From NCBI GenBank assembly GCA_015075515.1, contig JABTUE010000003.1:764005-828004 (forward strand): 64,000 nt of DNA. Direction: 5' to 3'. The stretch comes from Planctomycetota bacterium (GTDB lineage: Bacteria > Planctomycetota > UBA8742 > UBA2392). The position numbers and the translations under genes were made by a program. Numbering within the stretch: position 1 is the first letter of the stretch; the number at the start of each line of letters is the position of its first letter. The notes under the pieces were generated by a model, which ran no database searches, was not told the DNA's origin, and saw only the letters and a list, made by a program, of their open reading frames with translations. Below are positions 1 through 14,819 of this stretch, piece by piece.

Positions 1-4222
<4,222 letters not shown>

Positions 4223-4297
4223 TGCGCGTTCCTCGTTTGTCGCCCTTGCGGGGCGGATTTGTTCAGTCCAGTCGCTCGCTGACGCTTTTCGCCCCTG

Positions 4298-8026
<3,729 letters not shown>

Positions 8027-8242
8027 GTGTGACCTCAAGTCTTCCGGAAAATCCGGCCACAGGGCCGGGTGTTCTGAATTCAACGCAAAACAGGGCGTCC
8101 CTGGCGGGGACCAGGTGCCCTGAAAAACTCTGCCGTTCGCGTTCCCGGAGCCGCCGCCGCCTTCCCCGAAGGCCGCAGGCACCCCATCTGTGAGCGTCCA
8201 GCGCTGTCCGATTGTCCTGCCCGGCCGAAACCGCACGCCAAA

Positions 8243-8271
8243 GCAGGGGAAAGACGATAGCTTTCCCCTGC
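8243..8271 (-). promoter_or_regulatory. rplL-rpoB intergenic stem-loop (candidate attenuator)
   Basis: A perfect 11-bp inverted repeat (GCAGGGGAAAG and its complement) with a 7-nt loop lies just after the rplL stop codon and 217 nt before the rpoB start. On the transcribed strand only a short TTT follows, so it looks like a partial terminator or RNA-processing site. In E. coli an attenuator at this place lowers rpoBC relative to ribosomal protein output. The same role here is inferred. Confidence 0.55.
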
Positions 8272-8285
8272 CTTGACGCAAATAG

Positions 8286-8684
8286 TTACTTCAGTTCGAC
8301 CTTGCCGCCGGCGTCTTCGAGCTTCTTCTTCATCGCGTCGGCGTCGGCCTTGCCCACGTTTTCCTTGACGGGCTTGGGCGCCTCTTCGACCAGTTTCTTG
8401 GCTTCGGCCAGACCCAGACCGGTAATCTCGCGCACAACCTTGATCACGGGGATCTTCTTGGCCTCATCCGTAATGCCGGTCAACACGACGTTGAACTCGG
8501 TCTTGGCAGCAGCGGCCGGGGCGGCGGCGCCACCACCGGCAGCCGGGCCGGCGGCAACAGCCACCGCGGCCTGGGCCTTGACGTCGAACTTCTCTTCGAA
8601 CGCCTTTACGAAGTCGCGGACCTCGAGCAGGTTCCACGTCGCCACTTCGTCGAGTACCTTCTGAACCTTTTCAGCAACCGCCAT
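8286..8684 (-). CDS. rplL: 50S ribosomal protein L7/L12
   Basis: Ribosomal stalk protein that recruits translational GTPases. It is 132 aa with a helical N-terminal dimerisation domain, an Ala/Gly-rich hinge around residues 40-60, and the conserved C-terminal domain ([29 protein letters not shown]). The start at 8684 is preceded by GGGAGAG. It lies 167 nt downstream of rplJ, a gap that contains a low-complexity inverted repeat, and upstream of rpoB. Length and composition are normal for the family. Confidence 0.98.
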   Translation of the reverse strand: MAVAEKVQKVLDEVATWNLLEVRDFVKAFEEKFDVKAQAAVAVAAGPAAGGGAAAPAAAAKTEFNVVLTGITDEAKKIPVIKVVREITGLGLAEAKKLVEEAPKPVKENVGKADADAMKKKLEDAGGKVELK

Positions 8685-8705
8685 GACTCTCTCCCTGGAT
8701 TGCGG

Positions 8706-8847
8706 CTTTTGGATTTTGGACTTCGGACTTCGGCCCTACTTCTTTCAGGCCGCTTGATCCTCATCCTGCTCCGCAATCACCCTGTTATGTTTGACTTGGA
8801 TTCCGACCCTGGCACCAATCCAAAATCCGAAATCCAAAATCCAAAAT
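8706..8847. repeat. AT-rich low-complexity inverted repeat between rplJ and rplL
   Basis: The left arm (8706-8733) and right arm (8817-8847) are imperfect inverted copies, each made of tandem variants of ATCCAAA / ATCCGAA. About 83 nt separate them. The element is far more AT-rich than its surroundings and would form a long stem in the rplJ-rplL transcript. It resembles in design the elements at 22990-23052 and 43767-43877, though the unit differs. Confidence 0.7.
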
Positions 8848-8851
8848 CTCC

Positions 8852-9400
8852 TTACTTGCCTGCTTTCTCCAGCTTTTCGGCCAGCGCGTTGAAGGCATAC
8901 AGCACCTGGGCGTAGCCGGCCTGGAATGTCGCGGCCACCTTCTGCGGCGCGGCCAGGAAGCCCGCGGCCATCTGCGACAGCAGTTCGGCCCGCGAGGGCA
9001 GCGTCGAGATCTGCACCACGCCGTTTTCGTCCAGCACGTCGGGGCCCATCAGGCCGCCTTTGACCCTGATGGAATCCTTGTTGGCGGCCAGCCATCTGGT
9101 TGTGAACTTGGCCGCGTCAATCGCCCCGTCAGCACCAAAGATCAGACCGGTCGTGCCCTTGAACACATGGCGCGCGCTTTCGTGCGTCACCAGCGGCTTG
9201 AGCCCGGCGTCCTTGAGCGCGTGCAGGGCAATGCGGTTCTTGACCACTTCCATGGTCAGGTTGGCCTTGCGCAGCTCGGCCCGGAACTGAGCCATCTTTT
9301 CGCTGTTCAGGGCACTAGGATCCACAACCACAGTTTCAGTAACCTTGCCCAGCGTCTGTTTGTACTGGTCGGCCAGCAGGGTGTTGAGTTCGTTCGGCAT
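8852..9400 (-). CDS. rplJ: 50S ribosomal protein L10
   Basis: Base of the L7/L12 stalk on the large ribosomal subunit, 182 aa. It shows the family pattern: an N-terminal rRNA-binding domain (VVVDPSALNSEKMAQFRAELRKANLTMEVVKN type, segments kept short here) and a C-terminal helix that binds L7/L12 (ALAEKLEKAGK). It starts only 8 nt after the rplA stop, so there is no room for the long L10 leader seen in E. coli between rplA and rplJ. Autoregulation, if present, must use another site. rplL follows after the inverted repeat. Confidence 0.96.
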   Translation of the reverse strand: MPNELNTLLADQYKQTLGKVTETVVVDPSALNSEKMAQFRAELRKANLTMEVVKNRIALHALKDAGLKPLVTHESARHVFKGTTGLIFGADGAIDAAKFTTRWLAANKDSIRVKGGLMGPDVLDENGVVQISTLPSRAELLSQMAAGFLAAPQKVAATFQAGYAQVLYAFNALAEKLEKAGK

Positions 9401-9408
9401 GTGTGCTC

Positions 9409-10113
9409 CTAGGCCGGCTGGGTCTCTACGACCACAATGTTGATGCCCGGCGTCATTGTCCCGGCGACGCTAACCCGCTGCACGAAGTTGCCCTTGACCG
9501 TCTGGGGTCGCAGGCTGTTGATGTGCCCCAGCAGATGGCTGAGGTTTTCCGAAAGCTTTTTCTTGTCAAAGCTGCGCTTGCCGATCGCCAGGTGAATGTT
9601 GCCACCGGCATCGGTGCGGTACTCGACACGGCCGCCGGCAAACTCCTTGACCGCCGTGACAACGTCTTCCGTCACGGTGCCGGCCTTGGGTGTGGGCATC
9701 AGGTTCTTGGGACCCAGCACCTTGCCCAGCTTGCCGACGTGGCGCATCTGGCTGGGGTGGGCGATCGCCTTGTCGAAATCCAGCCAGCCGTCTTCGATCT
9801 TCTTGGCCAAGTCGGCGCCACCCACGGCAATGGCACCGGCGGCCTTGGCCTTTTCAGCCAGATCACCCTCGACAAACGCGATCACGCGGGCGGTCTTGCC
9901 CACACCGTGGGGCAATGACACAGCACCGCGCAGATTCTGGTCGGCTTTCTTGGGGTCAACGTTCAGCTTGACGGCCACATTGACCGTTTCGTCGAACTTG
10001 GTCTTGGGAAAGCGTGCCAGAACCTCAAAGGCTTCTTCGATGGTGTAGCGCTTGTTGGCGTCCACGGCCTTGGCGGCCTGCTGGTAACGCTTGCTGCGGA
10101 CTTTTACGGCCAT
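9409..10113 (-). CDS. rplA: 50S ribosomal protein L1
   Basis: Large-subunit protein that forms the L1 stalk and binds 23S rRNA; 234 aa, a normal family length. Conserved segments are visible: VNVAVKLNVDPKKADQN, VSLPHGVGKTARV, the signature near KLGKVLGPKNLMPTPK, and the C-terminal KGNFVQRVSV. The start at 10113 has a strong AGGAGG. It sits 96 nt after rplK and 8 nt before rplJ, so the three genes are almost certainly co-transcribed. In many bacteria L1 represses its own operon; no operator is obvious here. Confidence 0.98.
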   Translation of the reverse strand: MAVKVRSKRYQQAAKAVDANKRYTIEEAFEVLARFPKTKFDETVNVAVKLNVDPKKADQNLRGAVSLPHGVGKTARVIAFVEGDLAEKAKAAGAIAVGGADLAKKIEDGWLDFDKAIAHPSQMRHVGKLGKVLGPKNLMPTPKAGTVTEDVVTAVKEFAGGRVEYRTDAGGNIHLAIGKRSFDKKKLSENLSHLLGHINSLRPQTVKGNFVQRVSVAGTMTPGINIVVVETQPA

Positions 10114-10186
10114 ACATCCTCCTGGCAGTGCGATTATCCTGTCTGCTGCCGAAAACCCCGACGCCGACAGTCCGCGGCGGGGATGA

Positions 10187-10204
10187 CGGGCGCCGAAGCG
10201 CCCG
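10187..10204 (-). promoter_or_regulatory. Stem-loop with TTCG tetraloop after rplK
   Basis: Just past the rplK stop, the transcribed strand reads CGGGCGC-TTCG-GCGCCCG. This is a perfect 7-bp stem closed by a C(UUCG)G tetraloop, a very stable RNA hairpin. No T-run follows, so it is more likely an mRNA-stabilising or processing element than a terminator. The effect is inferred. Confidence 0.45.
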
Positions 10205-10209
10205 ATGGT

Positions 10210-10629
10210 TTACCCTTCAACCTTGACGCCCATGCTGCGGGCGGTGCCGGCAATGACCCGCGTGGCGGCCTCCAGGCTGCCGGCGTTGAGGTCATTCAGC
10301 TTGACCTTGGCGATCTTTTCGAGCTGGGCCTTGGTGATCTTGCCCACGGACTCACGACCCGGGGTCTTGGACCCGCTTTGAAGCTTGAGTTCGGTCTTGA
10401 TCAGCACACTGGCCGGCGGGCTCTTGATGATGAAGGTAAAGCTGCGGTTCTTAAAGATCGTAATTTCGACCGGCAGGATCATGCCCATGCGGTCGCGCGT
10501 CTGGTCATTGAAGCGCTTGACGAAATCGGCGATGTTCACGCCGTGCTGGCCGAGCGCGGGGCCGACCGGCGGCGCCGGCGTGGCCTGCCCGCCGGGGCAC
10601 TGCAGTTTGACTTTGGCTGTGATTTCCAT
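10210..10629 (-). CDS. rplK: 50S ribosomal protein L11
   Basis: Large-subunit protein of the GTPase-associated centre, 139 aa. Visible family motifs include [24 protein letters not shown] (N-terminal domain, the thiostrepton-site proline segment) and [21 protein letters not shown] with [12 protein letters not shown] at the end (rRNA-binding C-terminal domain). The start is ATG at 10629. It follows nusG after 63 nt and precedes rplA, the standard order. Confidence 0.98.
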   Translation of the reverse strand: MEITAKVKLQCPGGQATPAPPVGPALGQHGVNIADFVKRFNDQTRDRMGMILPVEITIFKNRSFTFIIKSPPASVLIKTELKLQSGSKTPGRESVGKITKAQLEKIAKVKLNDLNAGSLEAATRVIAGTARSMGVKVEG

Positions 10630-10692
10630 GGCTTTGTCCTTGCGGCCGTGCTAGCGGCGGTTGCCTCCGGCCTTTGCGGGCGAAATGTCGCC

Positions 10693-11268
10693 CTAAACTT
10701 TCTCCACCTGCCAGTGTTCCAGTTCCACGGGCGTGGGACGGCCGAAAATAGTGACCGTCACCTGCACCATGCCCTTTTCGGGGTCCACTTCTTCAATCAG
10801 GCCCTCAAAGCCGTCAAACGGCCCGTCCTTGATCTTGACCGCGTCGCCTTTGGCGAACTCGACCTTGACCACCGGTTCTTCGCCGGCCTCGGCGGGTTCG
10901 CTCAGGCGCAGAATCTTGCGCACGTCTTCTTCGCTCATCGGCACTGGTTTGTCGCGGTCGCCGACAAAGTCGCCGACACCGGGGGTTTCACGGATCAGGT
11001 GATAAGCCTCGCCATTGATCACCCAGCGCTGGTCGGCACCCTCGGCACGGTTTTCGTCGGTTTCGATCTCAAGGTACAGGTAACCCGGGTGACTCTTGCG
11101 CTTGCGTTCGCGCTTCTTGCCGCCCTTGATTTCCTGCACGGTTTCGGTGGGAATAACAAGACGGCCGAACAACGCGTCAAGACCACGCGCCTTGAAGCGT
11201 TTTTCCAGGTTCTCGCGGATCTTTTCCTCGCGCGAACTCTGCACCCGGAGTACGTACCACATCTTCAT
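10693..11268 (-). CDS. nusG: Transcription termination/antitermination protein NusG
   Basis: Processivity factor that binds RNA polymerase and couples it to Rho or the ribosome, about 191 aa. The NGN domain begins MKMWYVLRVQSSREEK. The KOW domain is at the C-terminus (FAKGDAVKIKDGPFDGFEG). I chose ATG at 11268 because it matches the usual N-terminus and has GGAG ten bases upstream. An in-frame ATG at 11289 overlaps the secE stop as TAATG and is an alternative. An Arg/Lys-rich stretch (KGGKKRERKRKS) with adjoining acidic residues lengthens the region between NGN strands compared with E. coli. It sits between secE and rplK, as usual. Confidence 0.95.
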   Translation of the reverse strand: MKMWYVLRVQSSREEKIRENLEKRFKARGLDALFGRLVIPTETVQEIKGGKKRERKRKSHPGYLYLEIETDENRAEGADQRWVINGEAYHLIRETPGVGDFVGDRDKPVPMSEEDVRKILRLSEPAEAGEEPVVKVEFAKGDAVKIKDGPFDGFEGLIEEVDPEKGMVQVTVTIFGRPTPVELEHWQVEKV

Positions 11269-11288
11269 CAGGCCTGCGCTCCCGTTCA

Positions 11289-11837
11289 TTACGGCCCGCC
11301 CTTGGCGTCTTTGTCATCCGTGGGCGGATCGAGCCTCAGTACCATCGAAACCACGCGCCCCCAGCCGGCCTTGTCCCAGCGCTGGCCCTGGAGCATGCCG
11401 ATGCCCATGCTGAAGGTAAGGTCGTAGACCAGCATGATCATGGCGAACCAGAACACGAAATAGAGCACGACCGACGTGGCGCGTGCGGCCTCCTTGCGGG
11501 GGGCCCACTTCACACGTTTGAGTTCGGCCTCGGTTTCAATCAACAGGTCGGCCGCGCGCGGCCGGTTCAGAAACGCGCGCAACCACATGGCGCCGGCGGC
11601 AAAGAACAACAGTGCGACAATGAAGCTGGGAGTGATCCATTCAGTCAGGTTGCCGCCGGCGGTCACCAGCGCGCGGCCCCAGAACGGGTTTTCGTTACCC
11701 AGCAGGCGGTCCAGGCGCGTGTTGCCGTATTCGAGCATGGCGTAACCGGCCCAGGCCAGCGCAGCCAGCAGCAGCAACGACGCCGCCGCGCGCGTTCTGC
11801 GCCCCGCCCCACGCCGATAGTTCTCGAACAGCGCCAT
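11289..11837 (-). CDS. secE: Preprotein translocase subunit SecE (large form)
   Basis: Small essential subunit of the SecYEG channel. At 182 aa it is longer than the single-helix type and has three predicted membrane segments: about residues 17-34, 68-90 and 130-150. The conserved amphipathic helix before the last segment is clear (ELKRVKWAPRKEAARATSVV), which identifies the family. The start ATG at 11837 (MALFENYRRG) has AGGAC upstream. Longer frames run into the tRNA-Trp gene and are artefacts. Its position directly before nusG supports the call. Confidence 0.9.
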   Translation of the reverse strand: MALFENYRRGAGRRTRAAASLLLLAALAWAGYAMLEYGNTRLDRLLGNENPFWGRALVTAGGNLTEWITPSFIVALLFFAAGAMWLRAFLNRPRAADLLIETEAELKRVKWAPRKEAARATSVVLYFVFWFAMIMLVYDLTFSMGIGMLQGQRWDKAGWGRVVSMVLRLDPPTDDKDAKGGP

Positions 11838-11879
11838 CGTCTTGTCCTGTCCTGCACTCATGCCCGGCGGTGTTTCTGG

Positions 11880-11952
11880 CACGGCGGGAGGGAATCGAAC
11901 CCCCAACCTGCGGTTTTGGAAACCGCTGCTCTGCCAGTTGAGCTACCGCCGT
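11880..11952 (-). tRNA. tRNA-Trp (CCA anticodon)
   Basis: A 73-nt cloverleaf with a 7-bp acceptor stem (ACGGCGG/CCGCCGT), discriminator G, anticodon stem GCGGT/ACCGC and loop TTCCAAA giving anticodon CCA. The T-loop is TTCGATT. The CCA tail is not fully encoded (GCC follows). It lies between rpmG and secE, a common place for tRNA-Trp in bacteria. Confidence 0.96.
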
Positions 11953-11989
11953 GCGATCGTACCGTTCACACGCGACCACACCCGCTTCA

Positions 11990-12157
11990 CTACTTCTTGC
12001 GCTCCTTGTGAATCGTGTGCTTGCGCAGCTTGGCCGAATACTTCTTCAGTTCCAGTTTCTTGATGTTCTGTCCCTTGACGCGCTTCTGGGTGCGGTAGTG
12101 CCGCACGCCGGTTTCGCTGCATTCCAGGAACACGTACTCACGATTCTCGCCGGCCAT
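11990..12157 (-). CDS. rpmG: 50S ribosomal protein L33
   Basis: Small large-subunit protein of 55 aa, very basic, with the family core VFLECSETGVRHYRTQKR and the C-terminal KKYSAKLRKHTIHKERKK. Of the usual zinc-binding cysteines only one (LEC) is left, so this is a zinc-free type of L33. The start MAGENREYV at 12157 has GGAG upstream; the longer frame is unsupported. It lies between tuf and tRNA-Trp. Confidence 0.95.
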   Translation of the reverse strand: MAGENREYVFLECSETGVRHYRTQKRVKGQNIKKLELKKYSAKLRKHTIHKERKK

Positions 12158-12183
12158 GTGTTTCTCCGCGGGCCGGGACGCCT

Positions 12184-12214
12184 GCGGCGGCGGGCGCAAT
12201 CAGCCCGCCGCCGC
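12184..12214 (-). promoter_or_regulatory. Stem-loop between tuf and rpmG
   Basis: A perfect 12-bp GC-only stem (GCGGCGGCGGGC and its complement) with a 7-nt loop lies 15 nt past the tuf stop. No T-run follows in the direction of transcription. It could protect the abundant tuf message from 3' decay or partly terminate before rpmG-secE. The role is inferred. Confidence 0.5.
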
Positions 12215-12229
12215 GCGACCCGGTACGCC

Positions 12230-13429
12230 CTACTTGTTGATCTTGGTGACCTTGCCCGCGCCCACGGTACGCCCGCCCTCACGGATAGCGAAGCTGGCGC
12301 CTTCTTCCATGGCGATGGGCTTGCCCAGTTTCACCAGCAACTTGACAGTGTCACCGGGCATCACCATTTCCGCACCGCCCAGCAGGTCGCACGTGCCGGT
12401 CACGTCGGTCGTGCGGAAGTAAAACTGCGGACGGTAACCGCTGAAGAACGGCGTGTGGCGGCCGCCTTCCTCCTTGGTCAGGATGTAGCACTGGCACTCA
12501 AACTCGGTGTGGGGCTTGATGCTGCCGGGCTTGCAGATCACCATGCCGCGTTCAATCTGCTTCTTTTCAATGCCGCGCAGCAGCAGGCCCACGTTGTCGC
12601 CGGCCATGCCTTCACCCAGTTCCTTCTGGAACATTTCCACACCGGTCACGGTGCTCTGCAGGTTCTGCTCGTTCAGACCGACAATCTCGATGTTGTCGCC
12701 GACCTTGACCTTGCCGCGCTCGATACGGCCGGTGGCCACGGTGCCACGGCCAGAGATGGAAAACACGTCTTCGACGGCCACCAGCAGCGGCTTGTCTACT
12801 TCGCGCACGGGCTGAGGAATGTCGCTGTCAATGGCATCCAGAAGCTTCTGGATGCACTCGGTGGCCTTGGGGTCACCGGGGTTTTCAACGGCAGCCTTGG
12901 CGTTGCCGCGGATGATCTTGATCTTGTCGCCGGGGAATTCGTACTTGTTCAACAACTCGCGGATTTCAAGCTCGACCAGTTCCAGCAGTTCCGGGTCGTC
13001 AACCAGGTCAACCTTGTTAAGGAAGACCACCATCGCGGGCACGTTCACCTGGCGGGCGAGCAGTACGTGTTCGCGCGTCTGGGGCATCGGGCCGGTATCG
13101 GCAGCCACCACCAGAATCGCACCGTCCATCTGCGCGGCGCCGGTGATCATGTTCTTGATGAAGTCGGCGTGGCCGGGACAGTCCACGTGCGCGTAGTGGC
13201 GCGTCTTGCTTTCGTATTCCACGTGCGCCGCGGCGATCGTCACCGTCTTGCTGGCGTCACGCACCGTGCCGCCCTTGGTGATTTCGGCGTAAGACTTGGC
13301 CTTGGCCTGGCCGATGTGCGCGCAATACGCGACAAGGGCGGCCGTCAGGGTGGACTTGCCGTGGTCAATGTGCCCGATCGTGCCGACGTTGACGTGCGGC
13401 TTGGTGCGCTGGAAGACTTCACGCGCCAT
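12230..13429 (-). CDS. tuf: Elongation factor Tu
   Basis: GTPase that brings aminoacyl-tRNA to the ribosome; 399 aa, the usual length. The G motifs are intact: GHIDHGKST (P-loop, about residue 19), DCPGHADF, and NKVD. The effector-region and domain 2/3 segments ([34 protein letters not shown]) are conserved. The start [16 protein letters not shown] is unambiguous. It follows a four-tRNA cluster whose order matches the E. coli tufB operon. No second copy is in this window. Confidence 0.99.
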   Translation of the reverse strand: MAREVFQRTKPHVNVGTIGHIDHGKSTLTAALVAYCAHIGQAKAKSYAEITKGGTVRDASKTVTIAAAHVEYESKTRHYAHVDCPGHADFIKNMITGAAQMDGAILVVAADTGPMPQTREHVLLARQVNVPAMVVFLNKVDLVDDPELLELVELEIRELLNKYEFPGDKIKIIRGNAKAAVENPGDPKATECIQKLLDAIDSDIPQPVREVDKPLLVAVEDVFSISGRGTVATGRIERGKVKVGDNIEIVGLNEQNLQSTVTGVEMFQKELGEGMAGDNVGLLLRGIEKKQIERGMVICKPGSIKPHTEFECQCYILTKEEGGRHTPFFSGYRPQFYFRTTDVTGTCDLLGGAEMVMPGDTVKLLVKLGKPIAMEEGASFAIREGGRTVGAGKVTKINK

Positions 13430-13593
13430 AGCTGGTTACCTCGTTATTCACCTTCACCTGTTGTCCGCCCCTGCCGACACTCGCGGCAGGCGGCTTTTCA
13501 CTGCGGGGCCCTGCGCTTGCACACCAAGCTGTAGCCCTGATGACGAAAACCCTTGCTGCACGGCCCGCGCGAATCACGCGCAGGGCCAAAACC

Positions 13594-13668
<75 letters not shown>

Positions 13669-13790
13669 GTTCATGCGCCTCCCCGCATAAAGGGGGAAGC
13701 CTTATGTCAACTTCCGGCGCGGCGTCAAGGCAGGGTCGCCGGTTGTTTTTCCGGCCCCGCATACCCTCCCCCGCGCGCGTAAAGGTTGTC

Positions 13791-13865
13791 TGGAGCGGGC
13801 GATGGGATTCGAACCCACGACCGTCTGCTTGGAAGGCAGATGCTCTACCACTGAGCTACACCCGC
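13791..13865 (-). tRNA. tRNA-Gly (TCC anticodon)
   Basis: A 75-nt gene with encoded CCA. The acceptor stem is GCGGGTG/CGCCCGC (one G-T pair), the anticodon loop CTTCCAA gives TCC, and the T-loop is TTCGAAT. It is third in the cluster and equivalent in position to E. coli glyT. Confidence 0.97.
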
Positions 13866-13882
13866 AACAGGACACCTGGACC

Positions 13883-13968
13883 TGGTGGGCAGAGAAGGAT
13901 TCGAACCTTCGAAGGCGTAAGCCACCTGATTTACAGTCAGGCCCCTTTGGCCGCTTGGGTATCTGCCC
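13883..13968 (-). tRNA. tRNA-Tyr (GTA anticodon)
   Basis: An 86-nt class II tRNA with encoded CCA, acceptor GGGCAGA/TCTGCCC, anticodon stem CCTGA/TCAGG with loop CTGTAAA, and a long variable arm. It lies 17 nt upstream of tRNA-Gly in the transcript and is equivalent in position to E. coli tyrU. Confidence 0.97.
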
Positions 13969-14065
13969 AGGCGGTCCAGGCGTCTGTGAACTGGCCGGTC
14001 CAGTCACTCTCTTCTTATGTCAAACGCCGGCCGGGCAACGGGGGTTGCACAGCCGGCGAGAAATC

Positions 14066-14140
14066 TGGAGCTGGCGGCGAGATTTGAACTCGCGACCGCT
14101 GGTTTACAAAACCAGTGCTCTACCGCTGAGCTACGCCAGC
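14066..14140 (-). tRNA. tRNA-Thr (TGT anticodon)
   Basis: A 75-nt gene with encoded CCA; acceptor GCTGGCG/CGCCAGC, anticodon stem CTGGT/ACCAG with loop TTTGTAA. It is the first tRNA of the tuf cluster, equivalent in position to E. coli thrU, so the transcript probably starts just upstream. Confidence 0.97.
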
Positions 14141-14166
14141 GTTGCCGCGGCCCAAATCGGTGCGGA

Positions 14167-14194
14167 AAGATAACACCACCGGTTCGGCCCGCAA
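14167..14194 (-). promoter_or_regulatory. Candidate sigma-70 promoter for the tRNA-tuf operon
   Basis: On the minus strand TTGCGG (-35, 14189-14194) and TATCTT (-10, 14167-14172) are separated by 16 nt, with the -10 about 27 nt before the first tRNA. Both boxes are only partial matches, but the position is right for the operon start. Confidence 0.3.
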
Positions 14195-14288
14195 GTAAGG
14201 AGACGGCCGCCGGTTGCAGGCGCAAATCACGCCCTGCAGACCGACTTTCGTTCCCAAAAGCACTCGCGCCAGCTACCATACCCCGCCC

Positions 14289-14819
14289 ATGTGGCTGATG
14301 TTTTTCAAGTTCACGCGCTGGCTGTACCAGACGCTGAATTCCGACATGCGGCCCTGGCAGATTGCCCTTGGCGTGACCCTTGGCGCCCTGGCCGGGCTTC
14401 TGCCTCTGGGCCTTGGCACGTTGTGCGTGTTTGTCGCCATCCTGCTGGTCAATGTTCACTTCGGCAGCGCCACTTTCAGCTTTGCCTTCTTCCGCCTGCT
14501 GGGCTGGGCACTGCAGGGACCCCTGATCCGCCCGCTGGGCGACGCGGCACTGGAACGTGCGCCACAACAACCGTTGATCACGCTGGCCCAGACACCGATT
14601 CTGAGCTGGCTGCGGCTTGACTACAACGACGTGGCCGGCGCCGTAACCCTGTGGGCGATCATCGCCCTGCCGCTGTTTGCCGCCATGCTGATGCTGTGGG
14701 CAAGGTACCAGGACAAGCTCAAGGCCAGATGGGCGAACTCAAAACTGCTCAAGTGGCTTTCCAAACTCTGGCTGTTCAAGGCACTGCGTTATGTCTTCAT
14801 CGGAGCAACCGCAAGCTGA
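14289..14819 (+). CDS. Small integral membrane protein, TIGR03546-like partner of the next gene
   Basis: 176 aa. Several hydrophobic segments are visible (about residues 22-57, 62-80 and 115-138). The N-terminal region (RPWQIALGVTLGALAGLLPLG) resembles DUF2062/TIGR03546-type membrane proteins. In that family the gene is typically paired with a large TIGR03545-type protein, and here the next gene overlaps it by 29 nt, which supports the assignment. The function of the pair is unknown; the taxa that carry it have outer membranes. The start ATG at 14289 has no Shine-Dalgarno but has TACCAT nine bases upstream. ATG at 14298 is an alternative. Confidence 0.7.
   Translation: MWLMFFKFTRWLYQTLNSDMRPWQIALGVTLGALAGLLPLGLGTLCVFVAILLVNVHFGSATFSFAFFRLLGWALQGPLIRPLGDAALERAPQQPLITLAQTPILSWLRLDYNDVAGAVTLWAIIALPLFAAMLMLWARYQDKLKARWANSKLLKWLSKLWLFKALRYVFIGATAS

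Noticed and set aside
8027..8281. N-terminal extension of rpoB
   Set aside because: It runs through the intergenic hairpin; [14 protein letters not shown] with GAGGT upstream is a normal rpoB start.
8817..8847. Possible CRISPR array (ATCCAAA repeats)
   Set aside because: Units are 7-8 bp with no spacers, and they form one arm of an inverted repeat.
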